Assembly (NCBI RefSeq): GCF_900143695.1 | Contig: NZ_FRFE01000001.1 | Location: 310,001 to 374,000, forward strand | Length of the DNA: 64,000 nucleotides | Direction: 5' to 3' | Origin: Desulfopila aestuarii DSM 18488 | Lineage (GTDB): Bacteria > Desulfobacterota > Desulfobulbia > Desulfobulbales > Desulfocapsaceae | Shown here: piece by piece, positions 1-8,708 of the stretch | How positions within the stretch are numbered: the first letter of the stretch is position 1 | Layout: each line of letters starts with the position of its first letter | The notes under the pieces: generated by a model | What the model was told of the DNA's origin: nothing | Seen by the model: the letters and a program-made list of their open reading frames with translations, nothing else | Database searches by the model: none | Program-made: the position numbers and the translations under genes

Positions 1-291
1 GGAATGCGGATCGATGAACCAGCCCTTGATCTGGGGGTCATCTGTGCCCTGGCCTCAAGCCTTCTTGAGCGCTCCATTCCCTCCACTACCGTGGTATGCG
101 GCGAGGTGGGGCTGGCGGGTGAGGTGCGGGCCGTTGGGCAGGTGGATATCCGGGTTCGGGAGGCTGAGCGGCTTGGTTTTACAAGGTTTATCATGCCGCG
201 TTCAAACCGCGAGCGTTTGAGCCGGCAGGGCGAGATTGAGTGTATAGGGGTAGCAAGCCTGTCAGAGTTGTTGGAGGTCGTTTTCGGCTAA
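1..291 (+). CDS. radA: DNA repair protein RadA, C-terminal fragment
   Basis: The reading frame is open from the first base, so this is the 3' end of a gene that begins outside the window. The 97 visible residues match the Lon-like C-terminal domain of RadA/Sms, with the GEVGLAGEVR and VREAERLGF segments and the FIMPRSN stretch typical of that fold. RadA is a RecA-family ATPase that helps branch migration and processing of recombination intermediates. The zinc finger, Walker motifs and KNRFG motif would lie upstream and cannot be checked. A short inverted repeat overlaps the stop codon. The identification rests on the C-terminal domain only, but that domain is distinctive. Confidence 0.88.
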   Translation, partial: GMRIDEPALDLGVICALASSLLERSIPSTTVVCGEVGLAGEVRAVGQVDIRVREAERLGFTRFIMPRSNRERLSRQGEIECIGVASLSELLEVVFG

Positions 292-310
292 CGGTGAAAA
301 GAGACCGTTA
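289..310 (+). terminator. Hairpin at the radA stop codon
   Basis: TAACGGT (289-295) and ACCGTTA (304-310) form a perfect 7-bp stem with an 8-nt loop that includes the radA stop codon. No run of T follows, so it is at best a weak intrinsic terminator or an mRNA 3'-end stabiliser. Confidence 0.3.
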
Positions 311-456
311 TAGAGCAAGCAGCCATGCATCTGATTTCACGGTCGTATTGCAAAACCCGCACTGGCGGCGTATAGTGCCTTAATAGTGGTATAACAAGAG
401 AGCAGTTTCCTTTTGGTGCTGTATTCTATTTTCTGGTCAACATGGAGGGAAAAAGT

Positions 457-570
457 ATGTCCGACAATCATCATCATGAGCATCATGAAGACCCCACTGT
501 CTGTTACCGGGTTGCCCTTGTTTTTGTGGCGGTGATCGCCGTTATCGCCATAATCGGGGTTTTCAACTGA
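457..570 (+). CDS. 37-residue His-rich single-span membrane miniprotein
   Basis: This small frame starts at an ATG placed 6 nt after GGAGGGA (444-450), a good ribosome site. It encodes an acidic, histidine-rich head (SDNHHHEHHEDP), a single Cys, and then one hydrophobic span of about 18 residues (roughly residues 19-36) before the stop. Five of the first ten residues are His, which suggests metal binding on one side of the membrane, but that is inference. An in-frame ATG at 442 would add five residues but would use the ribosome site itself as coding sequence. I do not recognise a family. It sits alone between radA and the cyclase-like gene. Confidence 0.6.
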   Translation: MSDNHHHEHHEDPTVCYRVALVFVAVIAVIAIIGVFN

Positions 571-670
571 CCAACAAGCTGAATTGTAAACGCTGAATAT
601 CGGTGACTTGGCGAATAACATGAACAGCCTGAGAGTTCTATGACAGGCAGTATACTAGAAAAGAGCGTAG

Positions 671-1924
671 ATGGTCAGAGACCAGGAACAGGACGGACCT
701 GAACGGGAAGTCGTTATTCTCATGAGCGACATGGTGGGCTATTCCCAGGTGACAGCCCATATGCGCCCAGATGAGGTGCGCGATTTCATTATCCATTACC
801 ATCAGGTTATTTATCAGCTTGTCGGGCAGCCCGAGGCTGAGCCGGTGGAGATTGAACCGCTGGCCGGTGACGGCGCCCTTATGGTCTTTGAGCGACTGCC
901 GGGAGAGGAACGTGCCGAAGTCTGCACCCGAGCCCTGAGAGCGGCATTACGGGTGGCACATGCTGTTGCCGAGGGAAAACTGCAAGCGACCCGAATGGGG
1001 CTCTATCTTGGAGATATTATCGAGGCCAGTCTGGGGGCGCGAAAGGTAAAGTTTGGCTCGAGCTTTGCGGTGGCAACCCGTCTTGAGGAGTTATGCGATT
1101 ATTTCGGCACCTGTCTGCTCATGGACCGGGAGGTGGCAGAAAACCAGAGCGGTGATGATCGTTACCTGGTCAGTGTGGGCAAGGTGATGCTGAAAAGTTT
1201 TTCACATCCTGTCCATGTCTACAGCGTCTATGAGCCGGGACTGCAGAATCTGCCCCATGATGTGGATACAGAGTTGCTGAACAGGTATGTCCAGCTTCGC
1301 AACGAGGCAATGCTCCTGTTCTGTGGCAATTCGCCTCTTGGTATAACGCCCAACTTTCCCAAGGTGCGGGAGATGCTGGCAGAGGCCCAAGAGCTTTTTG
1401 TGGAGATGACAGGCCGGGAGGATAAATCGAGTGACCGGATTCTCGAATACATCCGCGAAACTCCGCTACCAGATGAACAGTTCTTTACCAACGGTATGAC
1501 CCTTTCAGAGAAAAAGCGGGATACCCTTGGCTCCAAGTTATTTCATCTGTCAAGCGAGCTGTTGAAGGCCATGAACCATGAGTTCTACCATGCTTTGGTG
1601 GTGGATACCGGTTGGGAGAAGCATTTCAAGCTGGAGTGGCGCAAAAAAGGCGAGCACATCATTACCATCCATGACTTGCCGGACGGCGTATATTTTATCG
1701 ATCGGGGCGAGGTGGTTACCTTGAATGAGGACGGCGAGGAGATTGCCATTCTCTCCGCCGGTACAATCTTTGGTGAGATGGCGTATTTCAGTGAAGAAAA
1801 ACGGCGAACAGCCACAGTCGTTGCCAAAACCGATGTGGTCATTCGCCGTATCACAAGTGAAGATTTTCAAAAACTTCCCGTTATAATGAAGATATTTGAG
1901 CGGATCGCCATGGCGCGCCGCTGA
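671..1924 (+). CDS. Class III adenylate/guanylate cyclase-like domain fused to a cNMP-binding domain
   Basis: The N-terminal part (about residues 10-175) resembles a class III nucleotide cyclase. Two candidate metal-binding aspartates are visible, in MSDMVGYS (Asp20) and LAGDGALMVF (Asp67). The C-terminal part (about residues 305-410) is a cyclic-nucleotide-binding domain, with HIITIHDLPDGVYFIDRGEV and the phosphate-cassette-like GTIFGEMAYFSEEKRRTATV. In active enzymes the substrate/transition-state helix reads VNxAxR; here the matching stretch is FAVATR (132-137), so the usual Asn is replaced by Ala while the Arg remains. The protein could therefore be a weak or inactive cyclase acting as a nucleotide sensor. 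No DNA-binding domain or membrane segment is seen. It is probably monocistronic, convergent with the protease gene downstream. Confidence 0.8.
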   Translation: MVRDQEQDGPEREVVILMSDMVGYSQVTAHMRPDEVRDFIIHYHQVIYQLVGQPEAEPVEIEPLAGDGALMVFERLPGEERAEVCTRALRAALRVAHAVAEGKLQATRMGLYLGDIIEASLGARKVKFGSSFAVATRLEELCDYFGTCLLMDREVAENQSGDDRYLVSVGKVMLKSFSHPVHVYSVYEPGLQNLPHDVDTELLNRYVQLRNEAMLLFCGNSPLGITPNFPKVREMLAEAQELFVEMTGREDKSSDRILEYIRETPLPDEQFFTNGMTLSEKKRDTLGSKLFHLSSELLKAMNHEFYHALVVDTGWEKHFKLEWRKKGEHIITIHDLPDGVYFIDRGEVVTLNEDGEEIAILSAGTIFGEMAYFSEEKRRTATVVAKTDVVIRRITSEDFQKLPVIMKIFERIAMARR

Positions 1925-1972
1925 GTATCCACAAGGGTTTGCAGATACCCAGCATTATCTTTTTCTCTACAC

Positions 1973-3442
1973 TTATTTCGCGATCAGCACCACATATTGA
2001 CTGAAGTTACCGGAACGAACTCGCAGTAGCAGCCGTTTCTGGTCATCAGATTTTTCCATGGCCTGCTTCAATTCCTTCACATTGTGAACAGCTTTCTTGT
2101 TGACCTCTTCGATCAGCTGGCCAGGCATGAGACCTGCAGATGAGGCGGGGCTACCGGGCTCAACCTGGGAAATCACCACGCCCTGCTTATCGTCGTAACC
2201 CAGCCTTTCGGCCAGCTCTGGGGTCAGATTCTGGAAAGTGAGACCGAACTGCTCGAGTGCTGAGCCGGAACCCTCAGGGGTGTCAGTTGAAGACTGGGAG
2301 ATATCGTTTGGTCGCTCGCCGATATTTACCTGTACCGAGACATCTTTCCCGTTCCGGATCACATCAAGCTTGGCACTGCTGTCAGGCGACATAAGTGCTA
2401 CCCGGTTGCGCAGATCGGCAACATCTTTCAACGTTGTTCCATTCAGCCGGACTATTACATCCCCCTGTTTCACGCCTGATTTATCAGCCGGAGAACCGGG
2501 CTGAACTTCGCTTACCAGGATACCTTCCGCTTTATCTAAACCAAAGGATCGTGCCAGATTCTCATCGACATTCTGGATGACGACACCGAGCCAGCCACGG
2601 GTCACTTTACCGGCGTTTTTCAGCTGCTCCTCGATGTTTTTCACCATGTTGATAGGGATAGCGAAACCAATGCCCATATAGCCGCCTGTCCGGGAGTAGA
2701 GGGCTGAGTTGATGCCGACGACTTCGCCATTGATATTCAATAGAGGTCCACCCGAGTTTCCGGGATTGATGGCTGCATCGGTCTGAATAAAGTTTTCGTA
2801 TTCGTTGATCCCGACGCTGGAACGGCCGGTGGCGCTGACCACGCCGGCGGTAACGGTCTGGCTGAGGCCAAAGGGGTTGCCGATGGCGATAACCCACTCA
2901 CCAACCTCAAGGGCGTCGGAGTCGCCGAGTGCCAAGACTGGAAGTTGGGCTTTATCCTTTATCTTGATCAGAGCGACATCGGACTGGGGGTCACGACCAA
3001 TGAGCTCTGCCTTGAACTCTTGTTCGTCCGAGAGGATAACAGTAATCGTATCAGCCTCCTCGACCACATGGTTGTTGGTCAAGATATACCCGTCTTTGCT
3101 GATAATAAATCCCGAACCTTGTCCCTGCTGTTTATATTCGCGCCGGGGACTTCGCTGTGGATTTTGTTGTGGATGCTGTTGCCGGAATTGCGGTCCGAAA
3201 AATCGCTCGAAAAATGGGTTGTTGAAAAACTCTTCATATTGCTGGTCATAGCTATTGGCGGCAACCGATTTTTCCACTCTGATGTGGACAACGGCTGGTT
3301 TGGCTTTTTTCACTACCTCGGCAAAACCTTTATCACTCGAAAAGGCATTGCTGGTTGAGGCACCTGTAGTCAGCAGGGTGACCGTCAGCAACAGGACACC
3401 GAGCAGGCTGAAAGAGTGTTTAAGGGGTAACGTTCTGTACAT
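1973..3442 (-). CDS. degQ: Periplasmic Do/DegQ-type serine endoprotease
   Basis: A signal peptide (residues 1 to about 33) leads into a trypsin-like domain with the full triad: His125 in TNNHVV, Asp155 in SDVALI and Ser230 in GNSGGPL. Two PDZ domains follow (about 290-375 and 405-485). The enzyme degrades or chaperones misfolded envelope proteins. A Gln/Arg/Pro-rich loop (about 85-108) precedes the protease core, like the LA loop of the family. The frame stays open upstream to 3790, but the start at 3442 is preferred because AGGAGA lies 6 nt upstream and the signal peptide begins there. The product of 489 residues is normal for the family. It is transcribed after the DAHP synthase gene but separated from it by a terminator. 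Confidence 0.94.
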   Translation of the reverse strand: MYRTLPLKHSFSLLGVLLLTVTLLTTGASTSNAFSSDKGFAEVVKKAKPAVVHIRVEKSVAANSYDQQYEEFFNNPFFERFFGPQFRQQHPQQNPQRSPRREYKQQGQGSGFIISKDGYILTNNHVVEEADTITVILSDEQEFKAELIGRDPQSDVALIKIKDKAQLPVLALGDSDALEVGEWVIAIGNPFGLSQTVTAGVVSATGRSSVGINEYENFIQTDAAINPGNSGGPLLNINGEVVGINSALYSRTGGYMGIGFAIPINMVKNIEEQLKNAGKVTRGWLGVVIQNVDENLARSFGLDKAEGILVSEVQPGSPADKSGVKQGDVIVRLNGTTLKDVADLRNRVALMSPDSSAKLDVIRNGKDVSVQVNIGERPNDISQSSTDTPEGSGSALEQFGLTFQNLTPELAERLGYDDKQGVVISQVEPGSPASSAGLMPGQLIEEVNKKAVHNVKELKQAMEKSDDQKRLLLRVRSGNFSQYVVLIAK

Positions 3443-3597
3443 GGCACATCTCCTGTTATGTGGGGTTACTGCATGGTGGACGCACTGACAAGGTGACATC
3501 CCGCAACTGTGGCATGCTGAAACTCTAAGCGGGAACAGGTGAGGGTCAAGAAAGATTACTGAAATGTAATTTTCAAGAATACAGGGGGGATAAGGAG

Positions 3598-3628
3598 AAA
3601 AAAGGCCGCACACCCAGGGTATGCGGCC
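3598..3628 (-). terminator. Intrinsic terminator of the DAHP synthase gene
   Basis: On the minus strand the GGCCGCA/TGCGGCC stem extends through ACCC/GGGT with single mismatched bases, and is followed by six T residues. It lies 30 nt after the stop of the DAHP synthase gene, in the proper orientation. Confidence 0.8.
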
Positions 3629-3657
3629 GAAGTGAAGGAAATGGTTCCTATCTTTTA

Positions 3658-5007
3658 TCAGGAGCGGATCATGTCGGCGATCTGGAAGGCGACTTCCAGA
3701 CTCTGCTCGGCATTCAAGCGGGGATCGCAGGTGGTGAGGTAGTTGTTGGCCAACTCCTGGTCGATGATGTTGCGGGCGCCGCCGGTACATTCGGTGACGT
3801 TTTCTCCGGTCATCTCGAAATGGACACCTCCGGGTATAGTACCTTCTGACCAGTGGGTCTCAAAAAAGCAGGTAATTTCTGAGAGGATGTCGTTGAAATT
3901 CCTCGTCTTATGACCGGTTTCTGCCGTGTAGGTGTTGGCGTGCATCGGGTCGCAGCTCCAGACGATATTGAATCCTTCCCGCTTCATCTCGCGGAGCAGT
4001 GGAGGCAGAACTTTCTCGACATTTTTCAGGCCAAGCCTGGTGATGAGGGTGATGCGGCCAGCCTCATTTTCGGGATTGAGTTTTTCCACCATAGCCTTGA
4101 CGTTGTCAAGATCGTAGGTGGGCCCGATTTTAACGCCGATCGGGTTCAACACACCACGCAGAAACTCTACATGGGCGCCGTCAAGCTGCCGGGTCCGTTC
4201 GCCGATCCAGAGCATATGCGCCGAGCAGTCGTACCAGCCGCCAGTGGTTGAGTCCATCCTGGTCAGTGCCTCTTCGTATCCGAGGAGCAGTGCCTCGTGG
4301 GAGGTGAAGAGCTGAGTTTGGATGACCTGGGGAGAATCAGCAGAAATACCGATGGTCTCCATGAAATTCAGGGCTTGGGTGATCTGTTTGGCCAACCGTT
4401 CGTATGAGCGGCCCATGGGGGAGGCGGCGACAAACTCATGGGTCCACGCCTGGACCCGCTGGAGTGAGCCGAAACCGCCACGTGTGAAGGCTCGCAGCAG
4501 GTTCAGGGTGCAGGCCGCCATGTTGTAGCCCTTCATCATGTTATTGGGATCGGGGATTCGGGCCTCCTGGGTAAATTCCGGCTGATTGACCATGTCGCCG
4601 CGGTAGGAGGGCAACTCGACGCCATTTACAACCTCGGTATCTGCCGAGCGGGGTTTCGCGAACTGACCGGCAATACGACCGACCTTGATCACCGGTTTGC
4701 CACCGGCATAGGTAAGTACGACAGCCATCTGCAGTAAAACCTTCAATGTCTCCCGGATTGTAGGGGCTGTCACTTTGGAAAAATTTTCTGAGCAGTCTCC
4801 ACCCTGCAACAGGAACGCATCGCCCTTGACGGCCTTGGCCAGCTGCTGTTTGAGGGCGCGAATCTCACCGGCGAAAACCAACGGCGGCAGGTTTGAGAGA
4901 TCATGCAAGACCTTCTTGACCTCTTTTTCGTCCGGCCAGTTGGGTTGTTGAAGTGCCTGGAACTCTCGCCAGCTGGACTTCGTCCATTCATTGATGAGCT
5001 GTGTCAT
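3658..5007 (-). CDS. Class II 3-deoxy-7-phosphoheptulonate (DAHP) synthase
   Basis: The enzyme condenses phosphoenolpyruvate with erythrose 4-phosphate, the first step of the shikimate pathway. The 449-residue product carries the class II (plant and actinobacterial type) signatures: the metal cysteine in LLQGGDCSE, the substrate loop RIAGQFAKPRS, the metal His in DPMHANTY, the Glu in HFEMTGENVTEC and the Asp in TTCDPRLN. The start at 5007 is chosen because AAGGAA lies 6 nt upstream; longer in-frame starts have no such site. No other aromatic biosynthesis gene is nearby. It may be cotranscribed with the HsdR-N-like gene 68 nt upstream. Confidence 0.94.
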   Translation of the reverse strand: MTQLINEWTKSSWREFQALQQPNWPDEKEVKKVLHDLSNLPPLVFAGEIRALKQQLAKAVKGDAFLLQGGDCSENFSKVTAPTIRETLKVLLQMAVVLTYAGGKPVIKVGRIAGQFAKPRSADTEVVNGVELPSYRGDMVNQPEFTQEARIPDPNNMMKGYNMAACTLNLLRAFTRGGFGSLQRVQAWTHEFVAASPMGRSYERLAKQITQALNFMETIGISADSPQVIQTQLFTSHEALLLGYEEALTRMDSTTGGWYDCSAHMLWIGERTRQLDGAHVEFLRGVLNPIGVKIGPTYDLDNVKAMVEKLNPENEAGRITLITRLGLKNVEKVLPPLLREMKREGFNIVWSCDPMHANTYTAETGHKTRNFNDILSEITCFFETHWSEGTIPGGVHFEMTGENVTECTGGARNIIDQELANNYLTTCDPRLNAEQSLEVAFQIADMIRS

Positions 5008-5075
5008 TCGTATTCCTTGAAGGTTGCAATGGATTATATGTGTTGGGATGCGTACGGAGGGCAAGCTGGGGTGTT

Positions 5076-5618
5076 CTAGACGCAACACCGTTCCACGTCA
5101 AACGCATTAAGAATTCGCATTTCCCGTTCCCGGGGTTGACCCTGGCGGGGAGGGAGGAATTCGAGATGGTCCAGCATGTTTCCCGCAGTTACTCTGTCAG
5201 GAATGGAATGTAACCCATATCCAAGAATCTTTCCAGTCGAAGTATCAAGGAGTTCCGCATCTTTTCCATTGGTGACGACGGCAAGAGGAATCTGGTAGTC
5301 GGGATTGAGGACCCGGGCGGCGGCGATTGCGGCGCGTTCCCTGCTAACCAGGGAGCCGGGGCCATAGCGGAGAATCATGATATCTTTACCGCCGATCCTG
5401 ACGGTAAGCTCAATGGTGGAACGGACATAGCAGCGGGCAAAAAGGGTTTCAATATAGAGGCGCGGCAGCAGTTCTTCCTTTTCAAAGCCTTTTTCCAGCA
5501 CCATCATTCGGGAAATATCCTGGCGGAGCCGTTCGTCATCGGTGTCGGTGAGCTCTTCGCCGGTGAGGTAATCGTTCAATACGCCGTAAATCAGATGATG
5601 GGATGGGTGTGCCGACAT
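5076..5618 (-). CDS. Stand-alone type I restriction HsdR N-terminal-like nuclease domain protein
   Basis: The 180-residue protein resembles the HsdR N-terminal (HSDR_N_2-type) nuclease fold. After a small N-terminal helical part it has a run of conserved-looking elements: VRIGGKDIMILRYGPG, the helix RERAAIAAARVL and the strand QIPLAVVTNGKDAELLDT. No helicase, HsdM or HsdS gene is near, so it is not a restriction system. Such single-domain proteins are frequent in deltaproteobacteria and their role is unknown. AGGAG lies close upstream of the ATG. The gene diverges from prmA. Confidence 0.68.
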   Translation of the reverse strand: MSAHPSHHLIYGVLNDYLTGEELTDTDDERLRQDISRMMVLEKGFEKEELLPRLYIETLFARCYVRSTIELTVRIGGKDIMILRYGPGSLVSRERAAIAAARVLNPDYQIPLAVVTNGKDAELLDTSTGKILGYGLHSIPDRVTAGNMLDHLEFLPPRQGQPREREMRILNAFDVERCCV

Positions 5619-5955
5619 GGTACTCCTGCGGGTGGAGACTTTTGTCTTCTATATGTTTTGTTGTTTTCAACACTGTAATTCTCTGCAGTTGTTTTGCAAG
5701 TTGGTGGTAGATATCAAACGCGGCAATTCTCCATCTTGGAAAAAAATACGATCTCGCATAGTATAGATGATTTTGCTGGAGCATTGTCCTTGATATACGC
5801 TGATTGTACCAGAGAATGCCTGGTGGTCTGTAATGTCTTGTAATAGAAGGAAATGCTACACTCATTTATAAGCCTTCGGCACATCTCGAGTCTGTCGATG
5901 TTTCACGTACAACATTGGTCCCGTTTTCGGGAACCCACGATTGAAAGGAAAAATC
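5619..5955. other. Divergent intergenic region, HsdR-N-like gene / prmA
   Basis: These 337 bases separate two divergent genes and must hold both promoters. I see a small CCCG-TTTT-CGGG hairpin just before the prmA ribosome site and A/T-rich stretches (ATTTATAAG), but no convincing -35/-10 pair. No gene is supported here. Confidence 0.5.
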
Positions 5956-6852
5956 ATGTCCAAGACAACACGATGGCTGGAGCTGACCATCACCTGTTCG
6001 ACACAACTCACCGATGCGATCACCGATTATCTCATAGGGGTGTTTGATGCCGGGGTTGAGGTCGGTGTCGATGATCATCTGCTGGAACACACCATTCATG
6101 CGTATCTGGAGCAGGAGAACCCGACTGAGGAGTTTATTGCCGGAATCGTCGGACAGGTTGGCGGTTATCTCTCCGAACTGGCAGATATCTTTCAGGTGGA
6201 GAGCCCTAAGTTGACCACGTCAGTGCTTGAGGATGAAGACTGGTCCAGCAACTGGAAAAAGCATTTCACCCCTTTTGCCGTTTCGGCCGGACTGATTATC
6301 AAACCGACCTGGGAGGAGTATCAGCCAAAAAATGGGGAGGTGGTGATTGAGATGGACCCGGGCATGGCCTTTGGCACCGGTCACCATGCCACCACCAGTC
6401 TCTGCCTTGGCTTTATCCGCTCGGTTGTTGAATCCCGGCCCGGTACAGTTTTGGATGTCGGCACGGGTACCGGTATCCTTGCCATGGCTGCCGCTCTCTT
6501 TGGGGCACCGTCGGTTATGGCCATCGACAACGATCCGGAAGCAGTTACAGCCGCATTTGATAATGTGGCTCATAATGGCTTGCAGGACCGGGTTGCGGTG
6601 GAGATTACTCCCCTTGAAGAGCTTGAAGGTTCCTATTCACTGGTGGTGGCAAATATTATTCATGACGCGTTGTTGATGATGGTCCCGGCCCTCACCAGAT
6701 TGACGGAGGTTGGTGGGGCATTGGTGCTTTCCGGAATCCTGAAGGAGATTCAAGCTGACAACATCATCCAGGTGTATGAAAAGGCAGGGTTTGTCTTGGC
6801 CGGTCGAGAAGAAAAAGACGAGTGGGCGGCTTTGCACCTGGTAAAAAAGTGA
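5956..6852 (+). CDS. prmA: Ribosomal protein L11 methyltransferase
   Basis: PrmA trimethylates ribosomal protein L11 using S-adenosylmethionine. The N-terminal part (about 1-100) is the L11-recognition domain. The C-terminal part has the SAM-binding motif VLDVGTGTGILAMAA, the acidic loop AIDNDPEAV and the post-motif VVANIIHDAL. MDPGMAFGTGHHATT, just before the SAM motif, is strongly characteristic of PrmA. GAAAGGA precedes the ATG by 5 nt; an upstream TTG at 5941 would overlap this site and is not favoured. The PilZ gene converges on its 3' end, with rsmE beyond; prmA and rsmE are often near each other in this group. Confidence 0.95.
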   Translation: MSKTTRWLELTITCSTQLTDAITDYLIGVFDAGVEVGVDDHLLEHTIHAYLEQENPTEEFIAGIVGQVGGYLSELADIFQVESPKLTTSVLEDEDWSSNWKKHFTPFAVSAGLIIKPTWEEYQPKNGEVVIEMDPGMAFGTGHHATTSLCLGFIRSVVESRPGTVLDVGTGTGILAMAAALFGAPSVMAIDNDPEAVTAAFDNVAHNGLQDRVAVEITPLEELEGSYSLVVANIIHDALLMMVPALTRLTEVGGALVLSGILKEIQADNIIQVYEKAGFVLAGREEKDEWAALHLVKK

Positions 6853-6868
6853 GCCTGAAGTATGAGAA

Positions 6869-7243
6869 TCATTCAGACCCCGGCTGCATGGGGCTGAGCT
6901 GGTAGTTCTGGTCAAAGATGACCGCTACACCGTTTGGCTCCTGACGGATAACCACTCCGGTAGCCTGAACCCAGACCTGCTTTCCTTTGGCCAGCTTACG
7001 GAGGATATCGACAGAGGCGACGACTTTTAGCTTTTTTAAATCCTCGATGGCCAGTAAAAACTCGAGGTTGACCCTGCTGGCGAGCGGCAACTGCTGGTCT
7101 GTTTCCAGAAAGGCGCCACCGCAACTGATATTGGCTGCCACTGTGGAGATGTATTCCCCATTGCTGGAATCATCGAAGCTGTAGGTCATTTTTGCCTGCA
7201 GATTCAGAGTGAAACGTTGCTGGATGCGCTTTTCGTTGGCCAT
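6869..7243 (-). CDS. PilZ domain protein, probable cyclic di-GMP receptor
   Basis: A single PilZ domain fills the 124 residues. Both c-di-GMP-binding signatures are visible: the arginine motif KRIQQRF near the N-terminus and the ANISCGGAFLE motif (the D/NxSxxG element). No signal peptide or membrane span is seen. It probably acts as a small cytoplasmic c-di-GMP effector; two diguanylate cyclases are encoded in the same window. GAGGAG precedes the ATG. The gene lies between prmA and rsmE on the opposite strand and converges with prmA. Confidence 0.85.
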   Translation of the reverse strand: MANEKRIQQRFTLNLQAKMTYSFDDSSNGEYISTVAANISCGGAFLETDQQLPLASRVNLEFLLAIEDLKKLKVVASVDILRKLAKGKQVWVQATGVVIRQEPNGVAVIFDQNYQLSPMQPGSE

Positions 7244-7450
7244 CTGGGCTCCTCTGAGGATGTCTCGCGGTCAAAATCCACTGCGAAAACGGGAAAAAAG
7301 GGTAACCTGATACATAGATACGAAATATATACCGATGTTGTCAAACGGTTAATCCGTGCTGCTCTCTTTAAGAAAATACCACATGGTGGCACGGAAAAGC
7401 CGCCAAATCAGGTTGTAAGCCAATGGACATGAACGAAAACAGGGTGGACG

Positions 7451-8188
7451 ATGCGACGTTTTTTTGTTGATAACGGCGGTGCTGTGGGTGAGACTCTCCA
7501 GTTGCCGGAGAGCGAATCCCGCCATATCAGCCGGGCCCTGCGCCTTGGGATCGGTACGGTGGTTGAGTTGCTTGACGGCAGCGGCCTGGTCTACTCTGCC
7601 GAGTTGGTGGAGGTAGGTCGACAGGTGTTGGCCAGGATTACCGCTGTCCGTTCTGAAAAGAAGAAAGAGGCGGTGGCACTCTTCATCGGGCAGGGGCAGC
7701 TGAAAGGGCAGAAAATGGATACCGTTGTCCAGAAATGCACGGAGTTGGGTGTCAGTAGGTTGATGCCTTTCTGGTCCAGTCGTTGCCAGGGCAAGCTGCA
7801 GGAGTTACAGGGGGAAAAAAAACTGGAACGCTATAAGCGCATTGTCGAATCCGCCTGTAAGCAGTGCTATCGTTCCGATCTGATGGTGGTTGATCCACCA
7901 TGCACCTTTACAGATCTGCTCCAGGCATTTCCTATCGAGGAGGGGCGATTGCGGCTGCTGTTCTGGGAAGAGGAACGAGAGTTTACCCTGCATGATCTGG
8001 TGATACCAGAGATAGTGCAAGAGGTGGTGATTCTACTTGGTCCGGAAGGTGGATTGTCGGTTGAGGAGGCTGAGATGGCAAAAGCGCAGGGCTGGCAGAC
8101 CGTGTCGCTTGGTCGGCGGATTTTGCGAGCTGAGACGGCGACGATTACCGCTGCTTCGCTCGTTCAGTTCCTGGTGAGAAATATCTGA
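7451..8188 (+). CDS. rsmE: 16S rRNA (uracil-1498-N3)-methyltransferase
   Basis: The enzyme methylates N3 of U1498 in 16S rRNA. The 245-residue length is normal. It shows the N-terminal PUA-like part (ESRHISRALRLGIGTVVELL) and the SPOUT methyltransferase knot near the C-terminus (LLGPEGGLSVEE and LGRRILRAETATITA), which are diagnostic. KMDTVVQKCTELGV is the other conserved block. AGGGTGG precedes the ATG. It converges with the Lrp-type regulator. Confidence 0.95.
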   Translation: MRRFFVDNGGAVGETLQLPESESRHISRALRLGIGTVVELLDGSGLVYSAELVEVGRQVLARITAVRSEKKKEAVALFIGQGQLKGQKMDTVVQKCTELGVSRLMPFWSSRCQGKLQELQGEKKLERYKRIVESACKQCYRSDLMVVDPPCTFTDLLQAFPIEEGRLRLLFWEEEREFTLHDLVIPEIVQEVVILLGPEGGLSVEEAEMAKAQGWQTVSLGRRILRAETATITAASLVQFLVRNI

Positions 8189-8234
8189 AGCATCTTGCTG
8201 GCAGGTCCAGAGGTTGAAACCGCGTATCTCGCAG

Positions 8235-8708
8235 CTATTCAGGTTCTCCGGCAACACCCCAGTTATACTCCCGTTTCAAATAATTCAATATAAGAGAAAC
8301 TTCGGCACTGAGTACCCCGTCGATTGTATAAATCTGCTGGTAGAGCAAGGTGTTTAGAGCCTCGATCGAGGGGGCAACGAATTCAGCGTGGATATCTGCC
8401 TCCCCCGTTGTCTGTACGGCAAACCAGACAGCCTTTATTTTATGTAGAGCTTCAATAACCGCATCAAGCTTCTTAATGTCGGTCCGTATCTTCAAAATTC
8501 CCACAGCTTCATAGCCAATCTTGAGCGGATTGCTTACCGCAACGATCTGGATAATTCCTTCTGCAATTAGCCTGTTTAAACGATTTCGTACCGTAGTTTC
8601 TGAGATGCCGAGCCTTCTGGCGATGACCGTGTTGGACAGCCTTCCGTCTTCCTGCAAGAGTTCAATGATATGTCGGTCAGTGGGATCGATGGTATTCTTT
8701 TTGCTCAT
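8235..8708 (-). CDS. Lrp/AsnC-family transcriptional regulator
   Basis: The N-terminal winged helix-turn-helix (residues 8-62) contains IIELLQEDGRLSNTVIARRL and GISETTVRNRLNRL. The C-terminal part is the RAM domain, with INPLKIGYEAVG-like entry and TTGEADIHAEFV, which binds amino-acid effectors and drives octamer formation. The start at 8708 has AAGGAAG 8 nt upstream; the ATG at 8729 is less well placed. The gene diverges from the pyrimidine-degradation operon, so it is the likely regulator, perhaps sensing beta-alanine or a related amino acid. That role is inferred from position. A 17-bp palindrome lies 84 bp from its start codon. Confidence 0.9.
   Translation of the reverse strand: MSKKNTIDPTDRHIIELLQEDGRLSNTVIARRLGISETTVRNRLNRLIAEGIIQIVAVSNPLKIGYEAVGILKIRTDIKKLDAVIEALHKIKAVWFAVQTTGEADIHAEFVAPSIEALNTLLYQQIYTIDGVLSAEVSLILNYLKREYNWGVAGEPE

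Noticed and set aside
3443-3790. N-terminal extension of the DegQ frame
   Set aside because: The extension lies before a good ribosome site and a signal peptide, and it overlaps the DAHP synthase terminator.
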